DNA of 11,020 bases from Alphaproteobacteria bacterium (GTDB taxonomy: Bacteria; Pseudomonadota; Alphaproteobacteria; Reyranellales; Reyranellaceae): NCBI GenBank assembly GCA_005884705.1, contig VBAF01000262.1, forward strand, positions 1-11,020, read 5' to 3'. Every line of letters begins with the position of its first letter. Positions within the stretch are counted from its first letter, which is position 1. The notes under the pieces are model-generated. The model worked only from the letters and a program-made list of their open reading frames with translations. It did no database searches and was not told the origin of the DNA. Below, piece after piece: positions 1 to 6,011 of the stretch. The position numbers and the translations under genes are program-made.

Positions 1-292
1 TCTTGATTTGGCCGATCGAGCGGAGGGTGCCGCCGCCCAGCTTGCGCGCCCGCTCGGCGATCGGATCGCTCATGGCGTAGATCTGTGTCGCCTGGTCGTC
101 GAGCAACAGGTGATAGTCACGGAAATGCGGCCCCGAGACGTGCCAGTGGAAGTTCTTGGTCTTGAGGTAGAGCGCGAAGACATCGGCGAGCAGGATGTTC
201 AGCCCGCCGGAAATGTCCTTGGTCGCGTTGGCGCCGAGATCGGTCGGCGTCGCGAGATTGGCGGACTGGCGGGCTTTGACGTTCTTGCTCAT
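1..292 (-). CDS. dps: Dps family DNA-binding ferritin-like protein (3' part outside window)
   Basis: This is a Dps/MrgA mini-ferritin, which oxidises and stores iron and protects DNA during starvation and oxidative stress. The first 97 residues are present and the C-terminal half lies beyond the left edge. The family signature NFHWHVSGPHF is at residues 47-57. The ferroxidase ligands H49, H61, D65, D76 and E80 keep exactly the spacing known for E. coli Dps (H51, H63, D67, D78, E82), so the site looks intact. The N-terminus (residues 1-25) is short and carries Lys/Arg, as in Dps tails that contact DNA. The ATG at 292 is preceded by AAGGAGT (301-307) at a good distance. It stands apart from the next upstream gene by 111 bp, so it probably has its own promoter. 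Confidence 0.93.
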   Translation of the reverse strand, partial: MSKNVKARQSANLATPTDLGANATKDISGGLNILLADVFALYLKTKNFHWHVSGPHFRDYHLLLDDQATQIYAMSDPIAERARKLGGGTLRSIGQIK

Positions 293-403
293 GAGCCGGG
301 ACTCCTTGGGTCGTACTTGCGCGGAACGTAGACCGATTCCAAACGGGATGCCACGCCCCAGTGGGACGGCTGAGACGCGTGAGACGATTGACGGAAAGTT
401 ATC
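293..403 (-). promoter_or_regulatory. Intergenic region with presumed dps promoter
   Basis: This 111-bp gap lies between the stop of the DUF3574 gene and the dps start. It should hold the dps promoter, because dps begins with its own strong ribosome binding site. I could not identify convincing -35/-10 boxes, an OxyR-like site or an EcfG-type promoter by eye. The call rests on gene layout only. Confidence 0.35.
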
Positions 404-817
404 TTACAGGCCCGCGCAAACTCCGTGTTCCACGTGAAACACGTTGTGCTGGCCGTAGCGCCGGCTGTAGCCCTCGACGATCGCCTGCACCTTGGGCCGG
501 TGCGCCGGCGCGTCGAACACCACCACGACCAGGAGCTTGGTCCGCTCGCGCTCGATGCGGCCCTGCGGATTGCGGCTTTGGCCGCGGACCTCGAGCACGC
601 TCAGCCCGTCGGAAAAGCGCGGGGTCACCTCGTCGTTGAGGAACGAGGCCCATTCCGCCTCGCTGACCTCGCGCCCCGTGTCGGTCTCGCGGCCGAAATA
701 GAGATCGACCTCGAGCGCCGGCTTGAGGGGCGCGGTGCACGCCGGCGCCGCCGTCTGCAACGGCGGCGTGCAGGCGGCGAGCGCGAACAGCGCCGCCGCC
801 ACAGCCGTCCGTCTCAT
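404..817 (-). CDS. DUF3574 domain lipoprotein
   Basis: A 137-residue protein with a lipoprotein signal: residues 1-16 are basic, then hydrophobic, and end in the lipobox LAAC with the lipidated Cys at 16. The mature part matches my memory of DUF3574: an FGR segment near residue 42, a VSEAEW-F block, a TPRFSDGLSVLEVRGQSR block, then RERTKLLVVVV. It is probably anchored in the cell envelope; the biochemical role is unknown. The start lies 4 bp after the GST stop, so the two are likely co-transcribed and translationally linked. The ribosome binding site is weak, which fits coupling. The last residues (NVFHVEH and following) are encoded by a parS-like palindrome, which may have shaped the tail. 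Confidence 0.85.
   Translation of the reverse strand: MRRTAVAAALFALAACTPPLQTAAPACTAPLKPALEVDLYFGRETDTGREVSEAEWASFLNDEVTPRFSDGLSVLEVRGQSRNPQGRIERERTKLLVVVVFDAPAHRPKVQAIVEGYSRRYGQHNVFHVEHGVCAGL
426..441. promoter_or_regulatory. parS-like ParB-binding site (TGTTCCACGTGAAACA)
   Basis: The 16-mer TGTTCCACGTGAAACA fits the published parS consensus TGTTNCACGTGAAACA at every position and is palindromic except at the N position. parS is bound by ParB and nucleates the partition complex that segregates chromosomes; sites normally cluster around oriC. It sits inside the 3' end of the DUF3574 coding sequence, encoding NVFHVEH on the minus strand. No parA, parB, gidA or gidB gene is in the window, so the evidence is the sequence match alone, but a chance exact match to 15 fixed bases in 11 kb is very unlikely. 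Confidence 0.8.
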
Positions 818-821
818 CCGG

Positions 822-1454
822 CTAGTTGAGGTAGGGAACGGCCATGCCCTTGGTCACGGCCGGCCGCGCGTTGATCGTGTCGTACCAGCGCTTGACGTTG
901 GGGAAATCGGCAAGGTTCACCTGGTGCCATTCGTGGCGCGCGGTCCACGGGAAGATCGCCATGTCGGCGATGGTGTAGTCGGCGCCCGCCGCGTAGGCGT
1001 TGCCCGTCAGCTGCTTGTCGAGCACGCCGTACAGCCGCTTTGCCTCGTCGACGTAGCGCTTGATGCCGTACTCGATCTTGGTCGGCGCAGCGCGCAGGAA
1101 GTGATGCGCCTGGCCGAACATCGGCCCGACGCCGCCCATCTGCCACATCAGCCATTCCAGCGTCTTGTACTTCTGCACCGGATCCTTGGGCAGGAACTTG
1201 GCCGTCTTGTCGGCGAGATAAATCAGGATCGCGCCCGATTCGAACAGGCTGATCGGCTTGCCGCCCGGACCGTCGGGATCGACGATCGCGGGAATGCGGT
1301 TGTTCGGACTGATCTTCAGGAACTCGGGCTTGTGCTGCTCGCCCTTGGAGATGTCGACCTTGTGCACGCTGTAGGGCAGCCCGCACTCCTCCAACATGAT
1401 CGAGACCTTGCGGCCGTTGGGCGTGCCCCAGGTATGAAGTTCGATCGTCGCCAA
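822..1454 (-). CDS. Glutathione S-transferase, Nu-class (YfcG/YghU-like)
   Basis: A 210-residue cytosolic glutathione transferase. The N-terminal thioredoxin fold carries TPNGRKVSIMLEECGL (residues 11-26); T11 and N13 correspond to the Thr/Asn that contact glutathione sulfur in E. coli YfcG, a Nu-class enzyme with disulfide-bond reductase activity. The cis-proline is P55 in SPNNRIPAI, and the gamma-glutamyl contact is E72-S73 in FESGA. The all-helical C-terminal domain carries the TIADMA-FPW motif. I chose the TTG start at 1454 because a purine-rich GGGGGAGAG lies just upstream and the fold begins here; the same frame stays open upstream only as a shadow of the DUF2076 gene. It sits between the DUF2076 gene (23 bp) and the DUF3574 gene (4 bp) in one apparent operon. 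It is a paralogue of the GST at 4093-4809. Confidence 0.92.
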   Translation of the reverse strand: MATIELHTWGTPNGRKVSIMLEECGLPYSVHKVDISKGEQHKPEFLKISPNNRIPAIVDPDGPGGKPISLFESGAILIYLADKTAKFLPKDPVQKYKTLEWLMWQMGGVGPMFGQAHHFLRAAPTKIEYGIKRYVDEAKRLYGVLDKQLTGNAYAAGADYTIADMAIFPWTARHEWHQVNLADFPNVKRWYDTINARPAVTKGMAVPYLN

Positions 1455-1477
1455 TGTCTCTCCCCCTCGTTGATTTT

Positions 1478-2071
1478 CTAGAGGCCGTCGCTCGAACTGT
1501 CGAACCCTGAATCGTCGGAAGTCAGATCGTAGTCGTCGGCCGCGCCCTCGTCCTGCGCGAGATCCGCCGACGAGAAACGATCGGGCGGCATCAGCGCCGA
1601 ATTGTCCGGCAGCGGTTGCGCGAAGGCCTGCGTGCTGTGGCCGAACATGTTGCGGATGCCCTCGAACAGCAGGGCGCCACCCGCGACGCCCGCCGCCGTG
1701 GCGAGCGCCGAGCGCAGGAAGCTGCCGCCGGCCGGCGGCAGCGGCGCAGCGGCTCCCCACGCCGCCGCCGGCGCCTGGGCGGGCGCCGGGCCAGGCGATC
1801 CCCACGGGCCGGACCTCGGTGCATTGGCGAGGAAGCTGCCCTGTCCCGTTCCCTGGCTCGTCTTGCCTTCGAGCTCGGCGATGCGCGCCTTGGCCTGCTT
1901 CAGCGCCTCCTCCTGCACCAACACGGTCTGGACGAGCAGATAGGGCGAGGCCGGCTGGCGGCCGACAGAGCTCGCGATCAGGCGCTCGGCCTCGACATCG
2001 CGCGGCTGGTTCTCGAATTGCTGCAACCGACCGAACAGGTCGGCGATCAGGTCACGTTCCTGTTGCTGCAT
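1478..2071 (-). CDS. DUF2076 domain-containing protein
   Basis: A 197-residue protein of the DUF2076 family, function unknown. The N-terminus MQQQERDLIADLFGRLQ is typical of the family start, so I place the ATG at 2071, which has GGGAGG 8 bases upstream; an in-frame ATG at 2149 would add 26 atypical residues. Layout: a helical, charged N-terminal domain with a likely coiled coil (about residues 1-85), a low-complexity Pro/Ala/Gly linker (about 90-130), a small-residue hydrophobic segment with ALATAAGVAGGALLFEG (about 130-155) that could insert in a membrane, and a very acidic Asp/Ser-rich tail. It is the first gene of the leftward cluster with the GST and the DUF3574 lipoprotein. Confidence 0.88.
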   Translation of the reverse strand: MQQQERDLIADLFGRLQQFENQPRDVEAERLIASSVGRQPASPYLLVQTVLVQEEALKQAKARIAELEGKTSQGTGQGSFLANAPRSGPWGSPGPAPAQAPAAAWGAAAPLPPAGGSFLRSALATAAGVAGGALLFEGIRNMFGHSTQAFAQPLPDNSALMPPDRFSSADLAQDEGAADDYDLTSDDSGFDSSSDGL

Positions 2072-2179
2072 GACGGTGCCTCCCGCCCCTGGAATGGGCA
2101 CCGAGAACGTGGTTGTCGGCCCGCCGAGCGTCAAGGGCTCAGCGTACAACGGCGCCGGGTCGAGCGCGCGGAAGCAGGA
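2072..2179 (-). promoter_or_regulatory. Intergenic region, presumed promoter of DUF2076-GST-DUF3574 cluster
   Basis: This 108-bp gap separates the DUF2076 start from the stop of the upstream conserved gene. It should hold the promoter for the three-gene leftward cluster. On the minus strand a TTGACG hexamer is present (about 2126-2131), but no convincing -10 follows at 17 bp. I see no inverted repeat or terminator here. Confidence 0.3.
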
Positions 2180-2695
2180 TTACAGGCGCATAAAATCCAT
2201 GTACCAGTTGGTTTCCCAGCTTGTGCCTTCGTCAGCCGAGAAGGCCTGCTCCCAGCGCGCGCCCTCCTCGGTAATGCGAGACCAGATATAGCGCACGCAA
2301 ATCGCGGCGCCGTCGAGCACGTCATCGCCATAGAAGACACCGAACGGGCCATCCGGCCGTCGCGCGAAGCTGCCGCACACTTCCGGCGCCATCGCGCCTG
2401 GCCTGCGGCTGTCGAGCCAGTGGATCGTCCAGCGCTCGCGCTCGGCGTCCCACAGGCGCAGGCTCATGGCCGTGTAGCGGCCGCCCGGCATGGAAATGTC
2501 GTTCTCGTCGGTGTTGCCCACGCCGCCCAGGATCTTGCGGGCGGCACAGGTGCCCTCGAACGCGATCCAGTCGTTGCAGGCAGCCAGGCGGCGCACGCGA
2601 AAACGATGCTGCACACGCCAGATCCCCATCAGGAAGTCGAAGTCGGCCGACGTGGTCGCGGGCCTGAGCAGTGGCCGGGCAAGGCTCTTGAGCAT
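2180..2695 (-). CDS. Conserved hypothetical protein (lipocalin-like/DUF1579-type)
   Basis: A 171-residue soluble protein with no signal peptide. It has many Trp and Tyr residues in beta-rich segments (DFLMGIWRVQHRF, LRLWDAERERWTIHWLDSR, WEQAFSADEGTSWETNWYMDF), a pattern I associate with small calycin or lipocalin-like barrels annotated DUF1579. The function is not known. The ATG at 2695 is preferred because AAAGGAG lies 7 bases upstream; an in-frame ATG at 2716 adds 7 residues but lacks a good site. The gene is divergent from the YafY-type regulator, with a 124-bp region between them that carries a repeated operator-like motif, so the regulator probably controls it. Confidence 0.75.
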   Translation of the reverse strand: MLKSLARPLLRPATTSADFDFLMGIWRVQHRFRVRRLAACNDWIAFEGTCAARKILGGVGNTDENDISMPGGRYTAMSLRLWDAERERWTIHWLDSRRPGAMAPEVCGSFARRPDGPFGVFYGDDVLDGAAICVRYIWSRITEEGARWEQAFSADEGTSWETNWYMDFMRL

Positions 2696-2745
2696 GGCGA
2701 GGCTCCTTTTGTGCATGCCCCGTTGTAGGCCCCTCTACTTGCCAA

Positions 2746-2801
2746 CTTCTGTCAGGATTCTTTTCCCATCTCTTTTAACCTGACAGAAGCTGTCAGGATT
2801 C
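2746..2801. promoter_or_regulatory. Operator array: three CTGTCAGG half-sites
   Basis: In the divergent intergenic region, CTGTCAGG occurs at 2749-2756, inverted as CCTGACAG at 2779-2786, and again at 2790-2797. The last two form the 19-bp palindrome CCTGACAG-AAG-CTGTCAGG. The first and third copies extend to a 12-bp direct repeat CTGTCAGGATTC spaced 41 bp apart, close to four helical turns. The first and second form an 11-bp inverted repeat (CTTCTGTCAGG/CCTGACAGAAG). The palindrome lies 23 bp before the regulator's ATG, in promoter position. I infer autoregulation and control of the divergent gene by the YafY-type protein. Confidence 0.7.
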
Positions 2802-2819
2802 CTTGCTAGGATCGTCGCC

Positions 2820-3782
2820 ATGCGCGCAAGCCGCCTGCTTTCGATCCTGCTGATGCTGCAGACTCGCGGCCGGCTGACCGCCGACTCGCTGGCCGCGACC
2901 TTCGAGGTCTCGGTGCGCACCGTCTATCGCGACATCGAGCAGCTCAGCGCCGCCGGCGTTCCCGTCTACGCCGACCGTGGACCGGGCGGCGGCTTCCAGC
3001 TTCTCGACGGCTTTCGCACCAAGCTCACGGGTCTCACCGAGAACGAGGCCGAGACGCTGTTCCTGTCCGGCCTGCCCGGGCCCGCGACGCAGCTCGGGCT
3101 CGCCGACCAGCTCCTATCGGCCCAGCTCAAGCTCAGCGCGGCCCTGCCCGAGCGCAGCCGCGCCGGCGCGCACAAGATCGCGCAGCGCTTCCATCTCGAT
3201 CCGGTCGATTGGTTCAAGAGTCCCGATCAGGCGCGACTCCTGCCGGCTCTGGCGGATGCGGTGTGGACCGAGACCGTGATCGAGGTCGCCTATCGCCGCG
3301 GCGCGACCACCGCCACGCGCCGGTTGCATCCGCTTGGCCTCGTGCTCAAGGCCGGCACCTGGTACGTCGTCGCCGAGCGCGGCGAGGAGCGGCGGACCTA
3401 CCGCGTTTCGAACATCCAGACGATCACTCCGGCGGGCGGGCGCTTCACGCGGCCCAAGGATTTCGACCTGGTGCGCTATTGGACCGAGTCCTCGCGCGCC
3501 TTCGAGGTCGGGCTGTATCGCGAGCAGGCGGTGCTGCGCGCGTCGCCGCGCGGCCTGCTGCGCCTCGAGCGACTGGGCGCCACCGTCGTCGAGGCGGCGC
3601 GCGAATCGGCCGGTCCGCCGGACCCCGACGGCTGGGTCCGGGTCACGATCCCCGTCGAATCGTTCGAGCAGGCGGCGATCGACCTGCTGCTGCTCGGCAC
3701 CGAAGCCGAGGTGCTGAAGCCGCGCGAGCTGCGCCGCCGGGTGGCCGGCGCGGCGCGGGCCATGGCCAAGCTGAACGCCTGA
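2820..3782 (+). CDS. YafY-family HTH-WYL transcriptional regulator
   Basis: A 320-residue DNA-binding regulator. The N-terminal winged helix-turn-helix (HTH_11/DeoR-like) covers about residues 5-60, with the recognition helix in VSVRTVYRDIEQL (30-42), followed by the typical GPGGGFQL wing (55-61). A linker leads to a WYL domain (about 140-210) that has WYV at 181-183 in place of WYL and the RTYRVSNI strand. A WCX-type C-terminal domain (about 230-318) completes the usual length. WYL domains sense ligands, sometimes nucleic acids or nucleotides; the ligand here is unknown. The ATG at 2820 has AGGA about 8 bases upstream. Its own promoter region holds the CTGTCAGG array, so autoregulation is likely. 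Confidence 0.93.
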   Translation: MRASRLLSILLMLQTRGRLTADSLAATFEVSVRTVYRDIEQLSAAGVPVYADRGPGGGFQLLDGFRTKLTGLTENEAETLFLSGLPGPATQLGLADQLLSAQLKLSAALPERSRAGAHKIAQRFHLDPVDWFKSPDQARLLPALADAVWTETVIEVAYRRGATTATRRLHPLGLVLKAGTWYVVAERGEERRTYRVSNIQTITPAGGRFTRPKDFDLVRYWTESSRAFEVGLYREQAVLRASPRGLLRLERLGATVVEAARESAGPPDPDGWVRVTIPVESFEQAAIDLLLLGTEAEVLKPRELRRRVAGAARAMAKLNA

Positions 3783-3838
3783 CCGGCAACCCTGCAGGGC
3801 CGTCGCCGTTCACAGCACAGCCACCGCAGGAGAAACCC

Positions 3839-4048
3839 ATGGCCGTGCCCGAAGATGCCCCGCACCTCACCGAGAAGATGCGCCATGCCTTTGCCGGCCT
3901 GCAGCAGCAGCTCCGCGAGGACGTCAACAAGGTCGATGAGCCGCAGCTCAAGGTCCTCGGCGCGCTGGCCAAGAGCTTCGACGACTACAAGCGCAAGAAC
4001 GAGCCGGCCTGGCAGACGTCGCAGGCGGCCGGACGAAAGCTGAGTTAG
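3839..4048 (+). CDS. Small hypothetical protein, 69 residues
   Basis: A short coding sequence that begins at ATG 3839 with a clear AGGAGA site 5-8 bases upstream. The product is hydrophilic and predicted helical, with alternating charges (LTEKMRHAFAGLQQQLRED, then LGALAKSFDDYKRKNEPAW). It has no signal peptide, no membrane segment and no Cys. It begins 56 bp after the YafY-type regulator on the same strand, so it may be the second gene of that transcript. The strong ribosome binding site and the coding-like composition argue that it is real. I do not recognise a family. Confidence 0.72.
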   Translation: MAVPEDAPHLTEKMRHAFAGLQQQLREDVNKVDEPQLKVLGALAKSFDDYKRKNEPAWQTSQAAGRKLS

Positions 4049-4052
4049 TTTT

Positions 4053-4092
4053 TCGCCAGGAGCGCGCCGCTCCGGTGGCGCGCTCCTGGCGA
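4053..4092. terminator. Strong hairpin between convergent genes
   Basis: CGCCAGGAGCGCGCC (4054-4068) and GGCGCGCTCCTGGCG (4077-4091) form a perfect 15-bp stem with an 8-base loop; the T4053-A4092 pair extends it to 16 bp. It lies exactly between the stop of the 69-residue protein gene and the stop of the convergent GST gene. The only T tract (4049-4053) is on the 5' side of the plus strand, so neither strand has a classical 3' U tract. It may stop transcription from both sides with help, or protect 3' ends. Confidence 0.6.
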
Positions 4093-4809
4093 CTAGCGCA
4101 CCACCTGGGCCGTCTGGCCGAACAGGATCCGGCGTTGCTCGTCGGTGTTGATGCCGGGCGTCTTGCGCAGCTCGGCGCCGACCGCCTTGCCCTTCACCAC
4201 CGCCGGCCGCCCGCCGACCGACTTCTCGAACCAGCGCTGGAGGTGCGGGAAGTCCTCGAGCTTCTGGCCGAAGTTCTTGAAGCCGACGACCCACGGCCAG
4301 CTCATCATGTCGGCGATCGAGTAGGCGCCTGCCAGGAAGTCGCGATCGGCGAGACGTTTGTTCATCACGCCGAACAGCCGGTTGACCTCGTTGCTGTAGC
4401 GCTGCTGGCCGTACTCGAGCTTGTCGACCGGATTGAATTGCGGCGCATAGACGTTGAAGTGATTGGCTTGCCCGGCCATCGGGCCAAGACCGCCCATCTG
4501 CCAGTTGACCCACTGCAGCACTTCGTACTTGCCGCGCAGGTCCTTGGGCAGGAACTTGCCGGTCTTCTCGGCGAGGTACTGCAGGATCGCGCCCGATTCG
4601 AACACCGAGACCGGCGCGCCGCCGCCCGGCGGATCGTGATCGACGATCGCCGGCATGCGGTTGTTGGGGCTGATCTTGAGAAACTCGGGCTTGAACTGCT
4701 CGCCCGTGCCGATGTTCACGGGAACGAGGTTGTAGGCCAGCCCGCACTCCTCGAGCATGATGGAGATCTTCCAGCCATTCGGCGTCGGCCAGTAGTACAG
4801 GTCGATCAT
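4093..4809 (-). CDS. Glutathione S-transferase, Nu-class (YghU/YfcG-like)
   Basis: A 238-residue glutathione transferase, close in sequence to the GST at 822-1454 and about 28 residues longer, mainly at the C-terminus. T9-P-N11 are at the YfcG numbering for the glutathione-thiol contacts. The cis-proline is P53 in SPNNRMPAI, and E71-S72 form the gamma-glutamyl contact. The C-terminal helical domain has the SIADMMSWPW motif. The likely role is glutathione-dependent disulfide or peroxide reduction or detoxification in the cytoplasm; the substrate is unknown. The ATG at 4809 has GGAG 7 bases upstream. The gene is divergent from the DUF1993 gene. Confidence 0.93.
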   Translation of the reverse strand: MIDLYYWPTPNGWKISIMLEECGLAYNLVPVNIGTGEQFKPEFLKISPNNRMPAIVDHDPPGGGAPVSVFESGAILQYLAEKTGKFLPKDLRGKYEVLQWVNWQMGGLGPMAGQANHFNVYAPQFNPVDKLEYGQQRYSNEVNRLFGVMNKRLADRDFLAGAYSIADMMSWPWVVGFKNFGQKLEDFPHLQRWFEKSVGGRPAVVKGKAVGAELRKTPGINTDEQRRILFGQTAQVVR

Positions 4810-4896
4810 GAGTCGCTCCGTATTGAGCCAAGTTTGGCGGGACTTTAGCCCAAAATCGTCGTACGGCTAGGCCGTTCACTTCGAGGGGAAACGGCC
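4810..4896. promoter_or_regulatory. Divergent promoter region, GST / DUF1993
   Basis: This 87-bp region separates two divergent starts and must serve both promoters. A weak dyad with TTTGG (4833-4837) and CCAAA (4850-4854) is centred near the middle and could be an operator. I could not assign -35/-10 boxes with confidence. Confidence 0.4.
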
Positions 4897-5415
4897 ATGC
4901 CCATCACACTCTATGACTCGACCGTCGGCAGCTTCCTGCAGACCCTCGGCGCCGTCGAAGGCTTCCTCGCCAAGGGTCTTGCGCATTGCAAGGAGAAGAA
5001 CGTCGACCCCAACGAGATCGTCGAAGCGCGGCTCTTCGCGGACATGCTGCCCTTCCGCTTCCAGGTCGTGGCCGTGGCGCATCATTCCGCCGGCGCGATC
5101 GCGGGCGCGAAGGCCGGCGCTTTCGCCCCGCCGGGCCCTTCGACCGCCGACTACGCCGGCCTCCAGAAGCTGGTGAGCGACGCCAAGCAGTCGCTCGGGG
5201 CGGTCAAGCCCGAGGAGGTCAATGCGCTCGAGGGCAAGGACGTCCTGTTCTCCGTGCGCGACATGAAGCTGCCGTTCAAGGCGGAAGGCTTCCTGATGAC
5301 CTTCTCGATGCCGAACTTCCATTTCCACGCCACGACCGCCTACGACATCCTGCGCTCCAAGGGCGTGCCGATCGGCAAGCGCGATTACATGGGCAAGATG
5401 AAGTTGGCGAATTAA
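4897..5415 (+). CDS. DUF1993 domain-containing protein
   Basis: A 172-residue cytosolic protein. It matches DUF1993 in its overall pattern: an N-terminal helix with SFLQTLGAVEGFLAKG, the EARLFADMLPFRFQVVAVAHH block (43-63), and the C-terminal HATTAYDILRSKGVPIGKRDY (144-164). The family is thought to adopt a DinB/YfiT-like four-helix bundle; conserved His residues (H62/H63, H142/H144) could bind a metal, but this is inference. No reaction is known. The ATG at 4897 has GAGGGGA about 8 bases upstream. It is divergent from the GST, suggesting a shared stress-related control region. Confidence 0.88.
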   Translation: MPITLYDSTVGSFLQTLGAVEGFLAKGLAHCKEKNVDPNEIVEARLFADMLPFRFQVVAVAHHSAGAIAGAKAGAFAPPGPSTADYAGLQKLVSDAKQSLGAVKPEEVNALEGKDVLFSVRDMKLPFKAEGFLMTFSMPNFHFHATTAYDILRSKGVPIGKRDYMGKMKLAN

Positions 5416-5432
5416 TTTTGTTGAGGGCACGC

Positions 5433-5455
5433 CACTGGGGTGGAGCGCCCCAGCG
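5433..5455. terminator. Short hairpin between convergent genes
   Basis: CTGGGG (5435-5440) and CCCCAG (5448-5453) form a 6-bp GC stem with a 7-base loop in the 42-bp gap between the DUF1993 stop and the stop of the PH-domain gene. There is no T tract after it on either strand, so it is only a possible factor-assisted terminator. Confidence 0.4.
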
Positions 5456-5457
5456 AC

Positions 5458-5919
5458 TCAGCGCGCCGTAATGGCGTTGCGCACCGCGATCGGGGCAGCG
5501 ATGCGGCTCAGTCCTTCGATGCCCTGTCCAGTGCCCAACACATGGATGGTGCCGTAGCCCAGGATGCGGCCGAGGATCGTCTGGTCGACGTTCACCGTCT
5601 CGACCTTGTCCATGTTCATCTCGACCGTATGGCGACGGATGAATCCGGTCTTGTAGATCACGCGGTGATTGGTGACCGACAGTTCGGTCATCTGGCGCCT
5701 GAACCAGGCGCTGAGGAACATGACCACGGCCACGACCAGCACCAGCCAGCCGATGTAGGTGGCGCCGCGCGCGGTCTTGGTCGCCTCGGGCTGGCCGTAC
5801 AGCAGCAGGACCACAGCGATCGCGGCGAGCAGGAATGCCGTGAGGTAGTTGATCCAGTGCAGCCGGCCGATCACCTTGACGGCCTCGCCGGGCTGCAGGA
5901 CGGAGTTCACGTAGGCCAC
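5458..5919 (-). CDS. PH domain-containing membrane protein (bPH2/DUF304)
   Basis: A small membrane protein with a bacterial pleckstrin-homology-like domain. Two transmembrane segments (about INYLTAFLLAAIAVVLLLYG and YIGWLVLVVAVVMFLSAWF) come first. A cytosolic PH domain follows with the hallmark strands ELSVTNHRVIYKTGFIRRHTVEMNMDKVETVNVDQTILGRILGYG, split around the NHRVIYKTG and ILGRILGYGTI motifs. I place the start at GTG 5919 (AYVNSVLQPGE), where family members usually begin. An in-frame ATG at 5979 would add 20 Arg/Pro-rich residues that look non-coding; neither start has a strong ribosome binding site. The function is unknown; related proteins are envelope-associated. Confidence 0.85.
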   Translation of the reverse strand: MAYVNSVLQPGEAVKVIGRLHWINYLTAFLLAAIAVVLLLYGQPEATKTARGATYIGWLVLVVAVVMFLSAWFRRQMTELSVTNHRVIYKTGFIRRHTVEMNMDKVETVNVDQTILGRILGYGTIHVLGTGQGIEGLSRIAAPIAVRNAITAR

Positions 5920-6011
5920 GGCGCCCCAACGCGGCCACGGCGAAAAAGGTTGCGCTCGGGCACGGTGCGCGCGCAGCATGGCCCGTCGGTCACCCGGATA
6001 GGGAATGTCTC
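5920..6011. promoter_or_regulatory. Divergent promoter region, PH protein / LLM oxidoreductase
   Basis: This gap of about 92 bp lies between the leftward PH-domain gene and the rightward LLM oxidoreductase gene, if the GTG start is right for the former. It contains the ribosome binding site AGGGA (6000-6004) of the LLM gene. I see no clear promoter boxes or operator dyad. Confidence 0.35.

Noticed and set aside
425..829. Plus-strand frame starting MFHVKH at the parS site
   Set aside because: It lies antisense to the DUF3574 lipoprotein gene. The MFHVKH start simply reflects the parS palindrome and the rest is Arg/Ala-rich.
1690..1800. GC-rich inverted-looking stretches in the DUF2076 gene
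   Set aside because: They are explained by the Pro/Ala/Gly-rich linker codons, not by a separate element.
1455..1805. Upstream extension of the first GST frame (start at 1805)
   Set aside because: The added 117 residues are a shadow of the DUF2076 gene, and a purine-rich ribosome binding site marks the TTG at 1454.
1616..2728. Plus-strand open frame of 370 codons
   Set aside because: It is antisense to the DUF2076 gene and the lipocalin-like gene, both of which have good starts and family motifs. The composition is typical of an antisense shadow.
3476..4879. Long minus-strand open frame of 467 codons
   Set aside because: It runs antisense through the regulator and the small gene and out of frame through the GST. 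Its product is Arg/Ala/Gly-rich without recognisable motifs, a typical GC-rich shadow.
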